Shown piece by piece: positions 1 through 6,003 of a stretch of DNA of 6,988 nucleotides (its first letter is position 1; every line of letters starts with the position of its first letter). The position numbers and the translations under genes were made by a program. Below the pieces are notes generated by a model. The model saw only the letters and a program-made list of their open reading frames with translations, ran no database searches and was not told the origin of the DNA. The DNA is from Kiloniellales bacterium. GTDB taxonomy: Bacteria > Pseudomonadota > Alphaproteobacteria > Kiloniellales > JAKSDN01. The DNA lies in contig JAKSDN010000281.1 of the NCBI GenBank assembly GCA_022360075.1, positions 1-6,988 of the forward strand, written 5' to 3'.

Positions 1-2035
1 GCAGCTCGCGGGTCGTGTCGTGCAGGCGCTTGGTGCCGACCAGGGTGCCGTCTTCCATCATCATGACGGGGCCCTGGATGCCATCGGTGCCGAACTCGTT
101 CAGCTTCTGGTGCAGGCTCTTGCCCTCGCGCTGGGCCACCACCTTGACCATGAAGAAGTCCTTGCGGCTGCCGCGGCTGAAGCGCGCGCCCTCCTCGATG
201 ACGTCGTTGGAGTCCTGCCAGTCGAAGCCGTCGAAGCCCATGCGCTTGCCGAGCTGGGCGATGATCCACCAATCGGGCTTGGCCTCGCCCGGCGGATCGT
301 AGAAGCGGTTGTAGACGCGGATGCGGCGCTCGCCGTTGGCCCGGGTGAAGGTCTCCTCGCCCCAGGTCGCCGCCGGGAACACGATGTCGGCGTAGCGGGC
401 GCCGATCGGATCGACCAGGTAGATATCCTGATTGAGCACGATCATGCCGCCGGAGTCGGCCCGCGCCTTCAGGGTCTCGATCGCGGCCTGCTTGTCGAGG
501 CTGCGGATCTGGTGCGGGTTGCGCACCGTCAGGTCCTCGAACTTCTCGGCCAGGCCCTGGGAGCCGCACATGGCCTGGATCCAGGTGTTGCCGATCACAT
601 GGGCCAGGCGGGTGTGGCCGGACATCATGTAGCGGTCGGTGTCGATCGCGCGCCGCCGCCGTCCCGGCAGCTTCTCCGGCGACTTGTTGCGCGGGTACTT
701 GCCGCCGCGCAGGCCGCCGCGCTGATGGCCGCCGGCGCGGCCGATCACCTGACCCGGCCGGCCGCCGCAGCCGCAGATGATGCCGAGCGCGGAGATCGCC
801 TGGGTGTTGCCGGTGTTGTTAGACCAGTAGAAGCCCTTCTCGATCATGATCGAGGTCTTGGGCCGCTTGCCGTCGCGCGGCTGGGCCAGCCAGGCGGCTG
901 CGGTCCGGATCTTCTCCGGGTCGACCTGGGAGATCTCGGCCGCCTTGACCAGCTCGAACTCGGGCTGGTCGAGCAGCCACTTCTTCCAGTCCTCGAAGCC
1001 CTTGGTCTGGAACAGGCCCCAAGTGGTGCGCCATTGCCAGGGCGTGTTGCGCGTGCCCTGGCCGAAGCCCGAGGAGGACTCCCACTTGTTGTTGACCCAT
1101 TTCTGGATCCACTCGGAATCCTCCCAGCCGTTCTCGACGATGATCCGCGCCATGGCATTGACGACCAGCAGGTCGGTGCCGGGCTGGATATCGAGCAAGA
1201 GGCCGCCGTTGGCCTCGGCGTAGGCGATGCCGGCGGTCCGGCGCGGCACCATGAAGATCGCCTTCTGGCCGTTCTGGATGCCGCGCATGATCCACTGGGT
1301 GAAGAGGATCGTCTTGGTCTCGTAGGGATCGGTGCCGCAGATCAGCAGCGTTTCGGCGTCGCGCCAGTCCTCGTAGGAGGGGCCGAAGTTGTCGAAGCCG
1401 GCATCGCGGAAGCCGGGCGTCGAGGTGACGTCGGACGGCGTGTCGTGGAAGGTGAAGTTGGCCGTGTTGATGTGGCGCAGCGCGTACTTCGTGATCGCGT
1501 AGGTGTTCTCCATGTACTGATAGGAGAAGGTCTTCATGCCGTAGGCATTGGCGCCGTGCTTGGCGATCACGTGCTTGCTGACCTCGGCCGCCACGTCGAG
1601 CGCGAAGTCCCAGGGCACAGGCATGAGCGTGCCGTAGACCCGCATCAGGGGCTGCTTCAGTCGGTCGCGGGTCGGAGTCTGCGGGTTGTAGCACTTCTTG
1701 GCGATGGCGCCGCCGCGGATCGAGGAGTCGCCGTCGATGTTGACGAACTCGGTCTCCTTGTCGGGAATGATCACGACATGGTGCGGCTGGCCGTCATGCA
1801 GCACGATGTTGTGCTGGTTCGGCGCCACCCAGGGGCCGAGCGGGGCAACCGGAAAGTCCTCGCCGAAAGCGTTCTGGTCGGCCATCGGGCCGCCGTTCTT
1901 GCCGCCGGCGACCGGCCAGCGATAGACCTTGTAGCCGCAGGCGACGATGCAGTAGTCGCAGGCCGTCGAGATGATCTCGGCGTCGGGCGGCGGCAGCGGA
2001 ACTTCGGTCTCGGGAATGTAATAGGGCGTTGCCAT
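1..2035 (-). CDS. idrA: Iodate reductase catalytic subunit IdrA (arsenite-oxidase-like molybdopterin oxidoreductase), partial
   Basis: Large Mo-bisMGD subunit of the arsenite oxidase branch of the DMSO reductase family, here most likely reducing iodate in the periplasm. It reads without a stop from ATG at 2035 to the left edge: 678 residues, with roughly the last 150 or more missing. An N-terminal C26-x2-C29-x3-C33 and a Ser near 104-105 in SIRGG match the [3Fe-4S] site of AioA, where Ser replaces the fourth Cys. R433-AGG-H437 matches the AioA active-site Arg/His pair, and E176 in MENTY matches its Glu. The AioA active-site His eight residues before that Glu is not present (K168), and the AioA HQEGY is HQRGG here. 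No signal peptide is visible, so it would be exported by hitchhiking with the Tat-tagged Rieske subunit encoded 12 nt upstream. The iodate assignment rests on the operon and these differences. True arsenite oxidase is the main alternative. Confidence 0.8.
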   Translation of the reverse strand, partial: MATPYYIPETEVPLPPPDAEIISTACDYCIVACGYKVYRWPVAGGKNGGPMADQNAFGEDFPVAPLGPWVAPNQHNIVLHDGQPHHVVIIPDKETEFVNIDGDSSIRGGAIAKKCYNPQTPTRDRLKQPLMRVYGTLMPVPWDFALDVAAEVSKHVIAKHGANAYGMKTFSYQYMENTYAITKYALRHINTANFTFHDTPSDVTSTPGFRDAGFDNFGPSYEDWRDAETLLICGTDPYETKTILFTQWIMRGIQNGQKAIFMVPRRTAGIAYAEANGGLLLDIQPGTDLLVVNAMARIIVENGWEDSEWIQKWVNNKWESSSGFGQGTRNTPWQWRTTWGLFQTKGFEDWKKWLLDQPEFELVKAAEISQVDPEKIRTAAAWLAQPRDGKRPKTSIMIEKGFYWSNNTGNTQAISALGIICGCGGRPGQVIGRAGGHQRGGLRGGKYPRNKSPEKLPGRRRRAIDTDRYMMSGHTRLAHVIGNTWIQAMCGSQGLAEKFEDLTVRNPHQIRSLDKQAAIETLKARADSGGMIVLNQDIYLVDPIGARYADIVFPAATWGEETFTRANGERRIRVYNRFYDPPGEAKPDWWIIAQLGKRMGFDGFDWQDSNDVIEEGARFSRGSRKDFFMVKVVAQREGKSLHQKLNEFGTDGIQGPVMMMEDGTLVGTKRLHDTTREL

Positions 2036-2043
2036 GATTGCCG

Positions 2044-2049
2044 CCTCCT
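2044..2049 (-). promoter_or_regulatory. Ribosome binding site of idrA
   Basis: AGGAGG lies 8 nt before the ATG at 2035 and overlaps the TAG stop codon of idrB (2050-2048). This fixes the idrA start and suggests translational coupling of the two enzyme subunits. Confidence 0.8.
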
Positions 2050-2629
2050 AGGCCTGAAGGTTGTCGTAGCGGCCGAAGATCAGGCCGAAGATGCCGACCG
2101 CGTAGATGTCGTCGCCCTCCAGCTCGAGCAGCACCTGCGGCAGGCTCTGATAGGCGTTGCCGGAAATCGTGATGCCGTGGCGCGTCAGGTCGTAGGTCGA
2201 GAGGTGCAGGGGACAGGGCCCGAGCGCCTTGTCGCCAGGCTTGTAGGTGCCCTGCAGCGGCCCGCCCTGGTGGGTGCAGGTGTAGTTGAAGGCGACCACG
2301 TCGCGCTGCGGGCCGATGCCGCCGCCAGCCTCCCGGCCCAGCTTGACCAGCATCGATTCGGAGTAGACCTCGTCGTCGGGATAGGTGAAGTCGAGCGGCT
2401 GGTCGATCTGCAGCTCGCTCAGCTTGCCGATCAGCTTGCGCGGATAGGTCGCGACCGCCGCCGGAACCTTTTGCGCCTGGGGCGTGCCCGGGTTCATCGT
2501 GACCATCACCGTGAAGGTCGCGGTCGCCGCCCCGGCGGTGAGCAGGAACTGGCGCCGGCTGACCAGACAGGGATGGCCCTCGCCGCCGACCTGCTCGGGG
2601 GAGCGGGCGTCTTGCTGCTGCTTCGTCAT
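2048..2629 (-). CDS. idrB: Iodate reductase Rieske [2Fe-2S] subunit IdrB (AioB-like), Tat-exported
   Basis: A 193-residue Rieske electron-transfer subunit that should pass electrons between periplasmic cytochrome c and the molybdenum subunit. The N-terminus carries a twin-arginine signal, SRRQFLL (24-30), followed by an Ala/Thr-rich hydrophobic stretch to about residue 44, so the folded complex is probably exported by Tat. The cluster ligands are C118-T-H120 and C139-P-L-H142. Both Cys that form the disulfide in typical Rieske proteins are absent: Gly123 stands in CTHQGG and Leu141 in CPLH. Length and architecture fit the small subunit of arsenite oxidase-type enzymes. It lies 13 nt after the upstream peroxidase gene and 12 nt before idrA, with AGGGGAA as its ribosome binding site at 2637-2643. 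The Rieske assignment is secure; iodate rather than arsenite as substrate is inferred from the operon. Confidence 0.85.
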   Translation of the reverse strand: MTKQQQDARSPEQVGGEGHPCLVSRRQFLLTAGAATATFTVMVTMNPGTPQAQKVPAAVATYPRKLIGKLSELQIDQPLDFTYPDDEVYSESMLVKLGREAGGGIGPQRDVVAFNYTCTHQGGPLQGTYKPGDKALGPCPLHLSTYDLTRHGITISGNAYQSLPQVLLELEGDDIYAVGIFGLIFGRYDNLQA

Positions 2630-2642
2630 GGCTCTGTTCCCC

Positions 2643-3797
2643 TTACTGGATGGGCGCGCCGGGCAGGGGCGCGTAGTCGGGCAGGTCGGGAGCCTCCATC
2701 TGGATCTCCTCGCCGCTCATGGACTCTAGGAAGGCGACAAGGTCGTCGATTTCCTGATCGCTGAGGTCCAGGGGCTGGATCAGCGCCGTCTTGGTCGCGG
2801 CGAACTCGTTCTCGCCGCCGCCTTTGTTGTAGAAGACCACGACGTTGCGCAGCGTCTCGATCTGGCCGTTGTGCATATAGGGCGCCGTATAGGTCGCGTA
2901 GCGCAGCGAAGGTGTGCGGAACTTGCCGAGGTCGGCCTTCTCCTTGGTGCGGAAGTAAAGCCCCGGGTCGTCCTTGGTCTCGCGGTAGAGCTTCTCGGTC
3001 GAGCCCTTGGCGTAAAGCTCGTAGCGGAAGGTGATCTGCGCGAGGCCGTCCTCCTCCCACTCCTGGGCCGGCGGGACGCCGAGGTTGTAGTACTTCTGAT
3101 CCGACAGCAGCGCGCCGTTGTGGCAGGCCACGCAGCCGGCCTTGCCGACGAAGAGATCGAGGCCGCGCTTTTGCTCATCGCTCAGGGCCGCCTCGTCGCC
3201 GCGCAGGAAGTTGTCGTAGGGCGTGTCGGTCTGGACCAAGGTCCGCTCGAAGGCGGCGATCGCGCGCCAGGCATTGGCGATCCGCGGCCACTCGTCGCCG
3301 AAGACCTTGGCGAAGCGCTCGCGGTACTCGGGGATGAAGGCGAGGCGCGCTTCCATCATGTCGGCCTCGCCGTTACCGGCGACCGCGCCGCTCGCTGCCG
3401 ACTTGGCCTGGGTCTCCAGGGAGCTCGAGGCGCCGGCCCAGAACAGCTTGTTGTAGTAGGCCGAGTTGATGATCGTTTGGCTGTTGCGCCAGTGAGCCGT
3501 GCCCGGGTAGCCGAGCGACAGTGGGGTCGGGAAGGCCCAGCCGGCGTCGGGCTCGTGACAGGACACGCAGGCGATGCTGCCGTTGCCACCGAGCCGCGGA
3601 TCGAAGAACAGTAGCTTGCCGAGCTCGATCTTGTCGGGCGTCTGAACGTTGTCCGCGGGGATCGGCGGCGGGCCGAGCGGCTCCAGGCCCGGATAGTCGC
3701 TCGATGCGGCAAGCGCCGGCAGGCTCAGGGTTGCCGCGCTAACGATGGTCCCGGCGACGAGGGCGGCCGGGACGAAGGTCGAGAGTCTTGTCGTCAT
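2643..3797 (-). CDS. idrP: Di-haem cytochrome c peroxidase-like protein of the iodate reductase operon (IdrP type, adjacent to idrB)
   Basis: A 384-residue periplasmic member of the bacterial di-haem cytochrome c peroxidase/MauG family. It has a Sec signal peptide with likely cleavage after ALA at residue 30, a first c-type haem motif CVSCH at 77-81 and a second CVACH at 222-226. The family segment TAPYMHNG is at 304-311, followed by the usual VVVFYNKGGG and a C-terminal LVAFLESMSG. The common FWDGR segment reads FWAGA (119-123), so Asp and Arg are lost. A Pro/acidic tail follows residue 362. The start is supported by GGGAGG at 3806-3811, 8 nt before ATG. Two such genes beside an AioAB-like pair define the idr cluster, where they are thought to remove H2O2 made during iodate reduction. 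I cannot tell whether this is IdrP1 or IdrP2. Confidence 0.82.
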   Translation of the reverse strand: MTTRLSTFVPAALVAGTIVSAATLSLPALAASSDYPGLEPLGPPPIPADNVQTPDKIELGKLLFFDPRLGGNGSIACVSCHEPDAGWAFPTPLSLGYPGTAHWRNSQTIINSAYYNKLFWAGASSSLETQAKSAASGAVAGNGEADMMEARLAFIPEYRERFAKVFGDEWPRIANAWRAIAAFERTLVQTDTPYDNFLRGDEAALSDEQKRGLDLFVGKAGCVACHNGALLSDQKYYNLGVPPAQEWEEDGLAQITFRYELYAKGSTEKLYRETKDDPGLYFRTKEKADLGKFRTPSLRYATYTAPYMHNGQIETLRNVVVFYNKGGGENEFAATKTALIQPLDLSDQEIDDLVAFLESMSGEEIQMEAPDLPDYAPLPGAPIQ

Positions 3798-3811
3798 GAT
3801 ACCGGCCTCCC

Positions 3812-4903
3812 TTAGTTCTTCGTGTTGCGCCAGTCGGCGATCACCGGGTAGTCGAGCGGGATCTCCTCCGCCCAGACGTGGTCCGGGCCGGTGAGCGGGT
3901 CGCCCGACAGGGCTTCCAGGAAGGCGACCAGGGCGGCCTGCTGTTCGCCGGTCAGACCGAGCGGCTTCAGTCTCGGGTCCTTGTTGGGATCGCTGCCGCC
4001 ACCGGCGTTATAGAAGGCGACGACGTCGGCCAGCGTCCCGAAGGTGCCGTTGTGCATGTAAGGCGCCGTGCGGGTCAGCTCGCGCAGGCCGGGCGTCATG
4101 AACTTGCCCTTGTCGCTGCCGTCCGCGCGGTGATAGCGGACGTGGGCGCCGGGATCGCGGCGCAGGTTCATGTAGTTCTCGACGCCCAGGAACTTGGCGT
4201 AGGTAACGAAGGTCACGTGACGCTCGGGGTCTGACCAGATCTCCGGATTCTCCGGCACGCCGATGTTGTAGGGCTGGTCGTCGGTGAAGCGCGGGCCGCT
4301 GTGGCAGGCGGCGCAGCCGGCCTTGCCTTTAAACAGCTCGAAGCCGCGCTGCGCTTCGAGCGACATCTCGCCGGTGTCGAAGGGCGCGCCCCGGGAGGTC
4401 AGGGTCTTGAGGTACGCCGGAATCGCGTTGCGGGCGCCGCCGTTGCTGGGCTCGCCCAGGCCCGCGGCCGCGAACATCTCGACGTAGACCGGGTCCTGCT
4501 TCAGGCGCTCCTGCATCAGCCTCATGTCCATGTTCATGAGGTAGGTCTCGGTGATCATCTCGCGGGTCACGTCGTTTAGGTTCGTGCCGAGGCGCCCGTC
4601 GTGCATCCAGGCGGCGCGGTGGGCGCTGTTGATCACGGTCGGGACGTTGCGGAAATGCAGCGAGCCGGGATAGGCGTCGGATAGCGCCTGGCCGTCGCTG
4701 AAGCCGTTCTCGGGCTGATGGCAGGAGGCGCAGGCCAGGGACGTGTCGCCCGAGAGCCGGGGGTCGAAGAACAGCCGCTTGCCGAGCGCGGCCATTTCCG
4801 GCTTGGCGTCGATCGCCGGGACGGCCCCGAACTCCTGCGCGCCTGCAGGAATTGCCGTCGCGGCCGCGAACAGAATCGTTGCGGTGAGAACGCGAAAACC
4901 CAT
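3812..4903 (-). CDS. idrP: Di-haem cytochrome c peroxidase-like protein of the iodate reductase operon (IdrP type, first gene)
   Basis: The first gene of the operon encodes a 363-residue exported di-haem peroxidase-like protein. A Sec signal peptide ends near AGA-QE (residue 22). Haem motifs are CASCH at 58-62 and CAACH at 197-201. TAPYMHNGTF is at 279-288, followed by VVAFYNAGGG and LVAFLEALSG. It is clearly related to the next protein (shared LFFDPRL, KAGC-ACH, APYMHNG) but strongly diverged, so the pair is an old duplication rather than a recent one. In the position of the common FWDGR segment it has MHDGR (100-104): the aromatic Trp is replaced by His while Asp-Gly-Arg is kept. ATG at 4903 is preceded by GGAGAGG (4911-4917) at 7 nt. 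The next gene starts 14 nt downstream. The likely role is periplasmic peroxide reduction during iodate respiration. P1/P2 numbering is unresolved; a generic MauG-type role is the alternative. Confidence 0.82.
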   Translation of the reverse strand: MGFRVLTATILFAAATAIPAGAQEFGAVPAIDAKPEMAALGKRLFFDPRLSGDTSLACASCHQPENGFSDGQALSDAYPGSLHFRNVPTVINSAHRAAWMHDGRLGTNLNDVTREMITETYLMNMDMRLMQERLKQDPVYVEMFAAAGLGEPSNGGARNAIPAYLKTLTSRGAPFDTGEMSLEAQRGFELFKGKAGCAACHSGPRFTDDQPYNIGVPENPEIWSDPERHVTFVTYAKFLGVENYMNLRRDPGAHVRYHRADGSDKGKFMTPGLRELTRTAPYMHNGTFGTLADVVAFYNAGGGSDPNKDPRLKPLGLTGEQQAALVAFLEALSGDPLTGPDHVWAEEIPLDYPVIADWRNTKN

Positions 4904-4939
4904 GGGAAGACCTCTCCGTAAACACGGGCAGGCCCCAAA

Positions 4940-4945
4940 ATCTTA
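4940..4945 (-). promoter_or_regulatory. Possible -10 element of the idr operon promoter
   Basis: TAAGAT (minus strand) lies 37 nt before the first operon ATG and matches TATAAT at four of six positions. No -35 hexamer is recognisable at 16-18 nt spacing, which would fit an activator-dependent promoter but also leaves the call weak. Confidence 0.25.
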
Positions 4946-4947
4946 CG

Positions 4948-4965
4948 TGCGTGTTATGTCACGCA
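4948..4965. promoter_or_regulatory. Inverted repeat upstream of the idr operon, candidate operator
   Basis: TGCGTG-N6-CACGCA is a perfect dyad with 6-bp arms, centred about 53 nt before the first ATG of the operon and just upstream of the possible -10. It does not match the FNR consensus. Its position suits binding of a transcription factor, but it could be chance in GC-rich DNA. Confidence 0.35.
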
Positions 4966-5093
4966 TCTGACAGTCCGATGGATCGCCTACCCTTGACTGT
5001 CTTGGGGGCGAGGCTAATTGGCCAAGCGACAAGGCGCATTGACCTCAATCATTCGAGTGAGCACCGATCAAGTCCGGCTGACGGTCCTTACTG

Positions 5094-5107
5094 TTGATCC
5101 AGATCAA
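5094..5107. promoter_or_regulatory. Perfect FNR box (TTGAT-N4-ATCAA)
   Basis: TTGATCCAGATCAA matches the FNR/Anr/FixK consensus at all ten defined positions. Its centre is 41-42 bp before a +1 expected near 5141-5142 for the plus-strand regulator gene, the classical class II activator spacing. The neighbouring regulator has the recognition-helix residues for exactly this sequence, so autoregulation is likely. It also lies 197 bp (centre to ATG) from the divergent iodate operon, which it may serve with a long leader or from an upstream activating position. Confidence 0.8.
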
Positions 5108-5128
5108 GGTCGGACGATGGCAGACGTT

Positions 5129-5134
5129 TATTGT
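5129..5134 (+). promoter_or_regulatory. Probable -10 element of the FNR-like regulator gene
   Basis: TATTGT matches TATAAT at four of six positions and is correctly spaced from the FNR box for a class II FNR promoter, giving a start near 5141 and a leader of about 21 nt. It overlaps the left arm of the 19-bp palindrome. Confidence 0.45.
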
Positions 5135-5147
5135 GCATTGCACAATA
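5129..5147. promoter_or_regulatory. Perfect 19-bp palindrome, candidate operator
   Basis: Two 9-bp arms, TATTGTGCA and TGCACAATA, flank one central T. It covers the expected -10 and start of the regulator gene and ends 15 nt before its ATG. The TTGTGC/GCACAA half-sites differ from the FNR consensus, so a second, probably repressing, regulator is the simplest reading. An RNA hairpin in a longer leader is possible, but there is no U-tract. Confidence 0.6.
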
Positions 5148-5153
5148 GACGGC

Positions 5154-5159
5154 GAGGAA
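5154..5159 (+). promoter_or_regulatory. Ribosome binding site deciding the regulator start
   Basis: GAGGAA lies just before ATG 5163. The reading frame is open further upstream to a TTG at 5094, but that codon lies inside the FNR box and has no Shine-Dalgarno, so ATG 5163 is preferred. Confidence 0.65.
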
Positions 5160-5162
5160 GCC

Positions 5163-5969
5163 ATGTTGGAGCCCGGCCAGGCATCGGAAGGCGAGATCGG
5201 GAGGCGCTGCGGCGGGGAGGCTGACTGCGATCCCTGTCCGTTGCGGGCGATTGTCTTGGGACCGATGCGCGATGCGCAGGCGCTGCAGCGCTTGGACCAG
5301 CAGACCTCGATCCAGAGCTACGAGCGCGACGCCTTGGTCGTCGCGAGCGGGGCGCGACAGCGTGAGCTCTCGGTCGTCGCCCGTGGCGTGCTTCGCCTGA
5401 CCCGGAGCTTCGCCGACGGGCGCCGGCAGATCACCGATTTCCTCTATCCGGGGGACCTCGTCTGCCATGGCGACGCCCAGGCCGTGATGTCGGCCGACGT
5501 CGAGGCGGTCGTGCCGAGCCTGCTGTGCAGCTTGAGCGCCCCCGCCCTGGAGCAGGCCAGGGGCGACGATCCGACGATCGACCAGCGCCTGCTGGCCGTC
5601 CTGCAAGACCGCCTGGAGCGGGCCCAGTCGCACATCTCTACGCTGGGGATTCGCGGCCCTCTCGGCCGCTTGGCCGCCTTTCTGCTCGATATGGACCGGC
5701 GCTGCTCGAGCGACCGCGAACCGGACGACGCGATGCCGATTCCCATGCGGCGCGGCGAGATCGCCGATTATCTGGGACTTCAGACGGAGACGGTCAGCCG
5801 TGCGTTCAGTAAGCTGGTCGCCCTGGACACCATCGCCTTGCCGCGCCCGACGGCCGTGGTGCTGTTGCGGCGGAACGTGCTGCAGGGCCTGACTGACGGC
5901 CTCACGGTGTCCGAGGTCCGGCAGCCTTCACGGTCCGTCCCCAGCGAGGAGCCGTGCCGGGCAGCCTGA
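5163..5969 (+). CDS. Crp/Fnr-family transcriptional regulator, FNR-like with candidate [4Fe-4S] cysteines
   Basis: A 268-residue regulator with an N-terminal cyclic-nucleotide-binding-type sensor domain (about 30-130), a long dimerisation helix (about 137-180) and a C-terminal winged helix. The recognition helix reads ET-VSR, placing E209, S212 and R213 exactly as in E. coli FNR, which predicts binding to TTGAT-N4-ATCAA; a perfect copy lies upstream. Candidate iron-sulfur ligands are C16-x5-C22-x2-C25 before PLR, plus C122 in SLLCSL, which aligns with the internal Cys of FNR (SMVCEI). FNR itself has C-x2-C-x5-C, so the N-terminal order is reversed. C101 and C181 are extra. A Ser/Pro-rich tail of about 25 residues follows the winged helix. 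Divergent from the iodate operon, it is its probable oxygen-responsive activator. A redox or NO-sensing relative is the alternative. Confidence 0.85.
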   Translation: MLEPGQASEGEIGRRCGGEADCDPCPLRAIVLGPMRDAQALQRLDQQTSIQSYERDALVVASGARQRELSVVARGVLRLTRSFADGRRQITDFLYPGDLVCHGDAQAVMSADVEAVVPSLLCSLSAPALEQARGDDPTIDQRLLAVLQDRLERAQSHISTLGIRGPLGRLAAFLLDMDRRCSSDREPDDAMPIPMRRGEIADYLGLQTETVSRAFSKLVALDTIALPRPTAVVLLRRNVLQGLTDGLTVSEVRQPSRSVPSEEPCRAA

Positions 5970-5998
5970 CGTCTGGCACCGGACGGGGCCTTTCCTCT
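5970..5998 (+). terminator. Possible weak terminator after the regulator gene
   Basis: Directly after the stop codon, CGTCTG and CGGACG (5970-5975 and 5980-5985, one G-U pair) can form a 6-bp stem with a GCAC loop, followed by a pyrimidine-rich run containing TTT. The T-tract is poor, so termination is uncertain. It occupies the 34-nt gap between the two convergent transcription units. Confidence 0.3.
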
Positions 5999-6003
5999 CG
6001 CCC

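Noticed and set aside
1..2035. Call as a true arsenite oxidase large subunit (AioA)
   Set aside because: The fold and cluster motifs fit, but the active-site His is missing, HQEGY is changed, and two di-haem peroxidase genes share the operon, which together favour iodate reductase. It stays as the alternative.
20..2764. A 914-codon open frame on the plus strand, antisense to idrA, idrB and the end of the peroxidase gene
   Set aside because: Its product is low-complexity (Ala, Gly, Val, Leu, Arg, Asp-rich) with no recognisable domain, it spans three well-supported genes on the other strand, and GC-rich third positions keep this antisense frame free of stops.
4993..5020. TTGACT-N16-TAATTG as a plus-strand sigma-70 promoter
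   Set aside because: The -35 is good but the -10 matches at only about half of its positions, and it lies over 140 nt from the regulator ATG, while a better-supported FNR-linked promoter lies closer.
5038..5049. ATTGACCTCAAT dyad as a second FNR site
   Set aside because: The half-sites are TTGA/TCAA but the spacing is too short for the FNR consensus, so it is probably chance.
5067..5071. ATCAA (minus-strand TTGAT) FNR half-site
   Set aside because: The opposite half is not recognisable, and single 5-bp matches are expected by chance.
5094..5162. N-terminal extension of the FNR-like regulator from TTG at 5094 (291 residues)
   Set aside because: The start lies inside the FNR box and would cover the -10 and palindrome, lacks a Shine-Dalgarno, and the added 23 residues resemble no FNR N-terminus.
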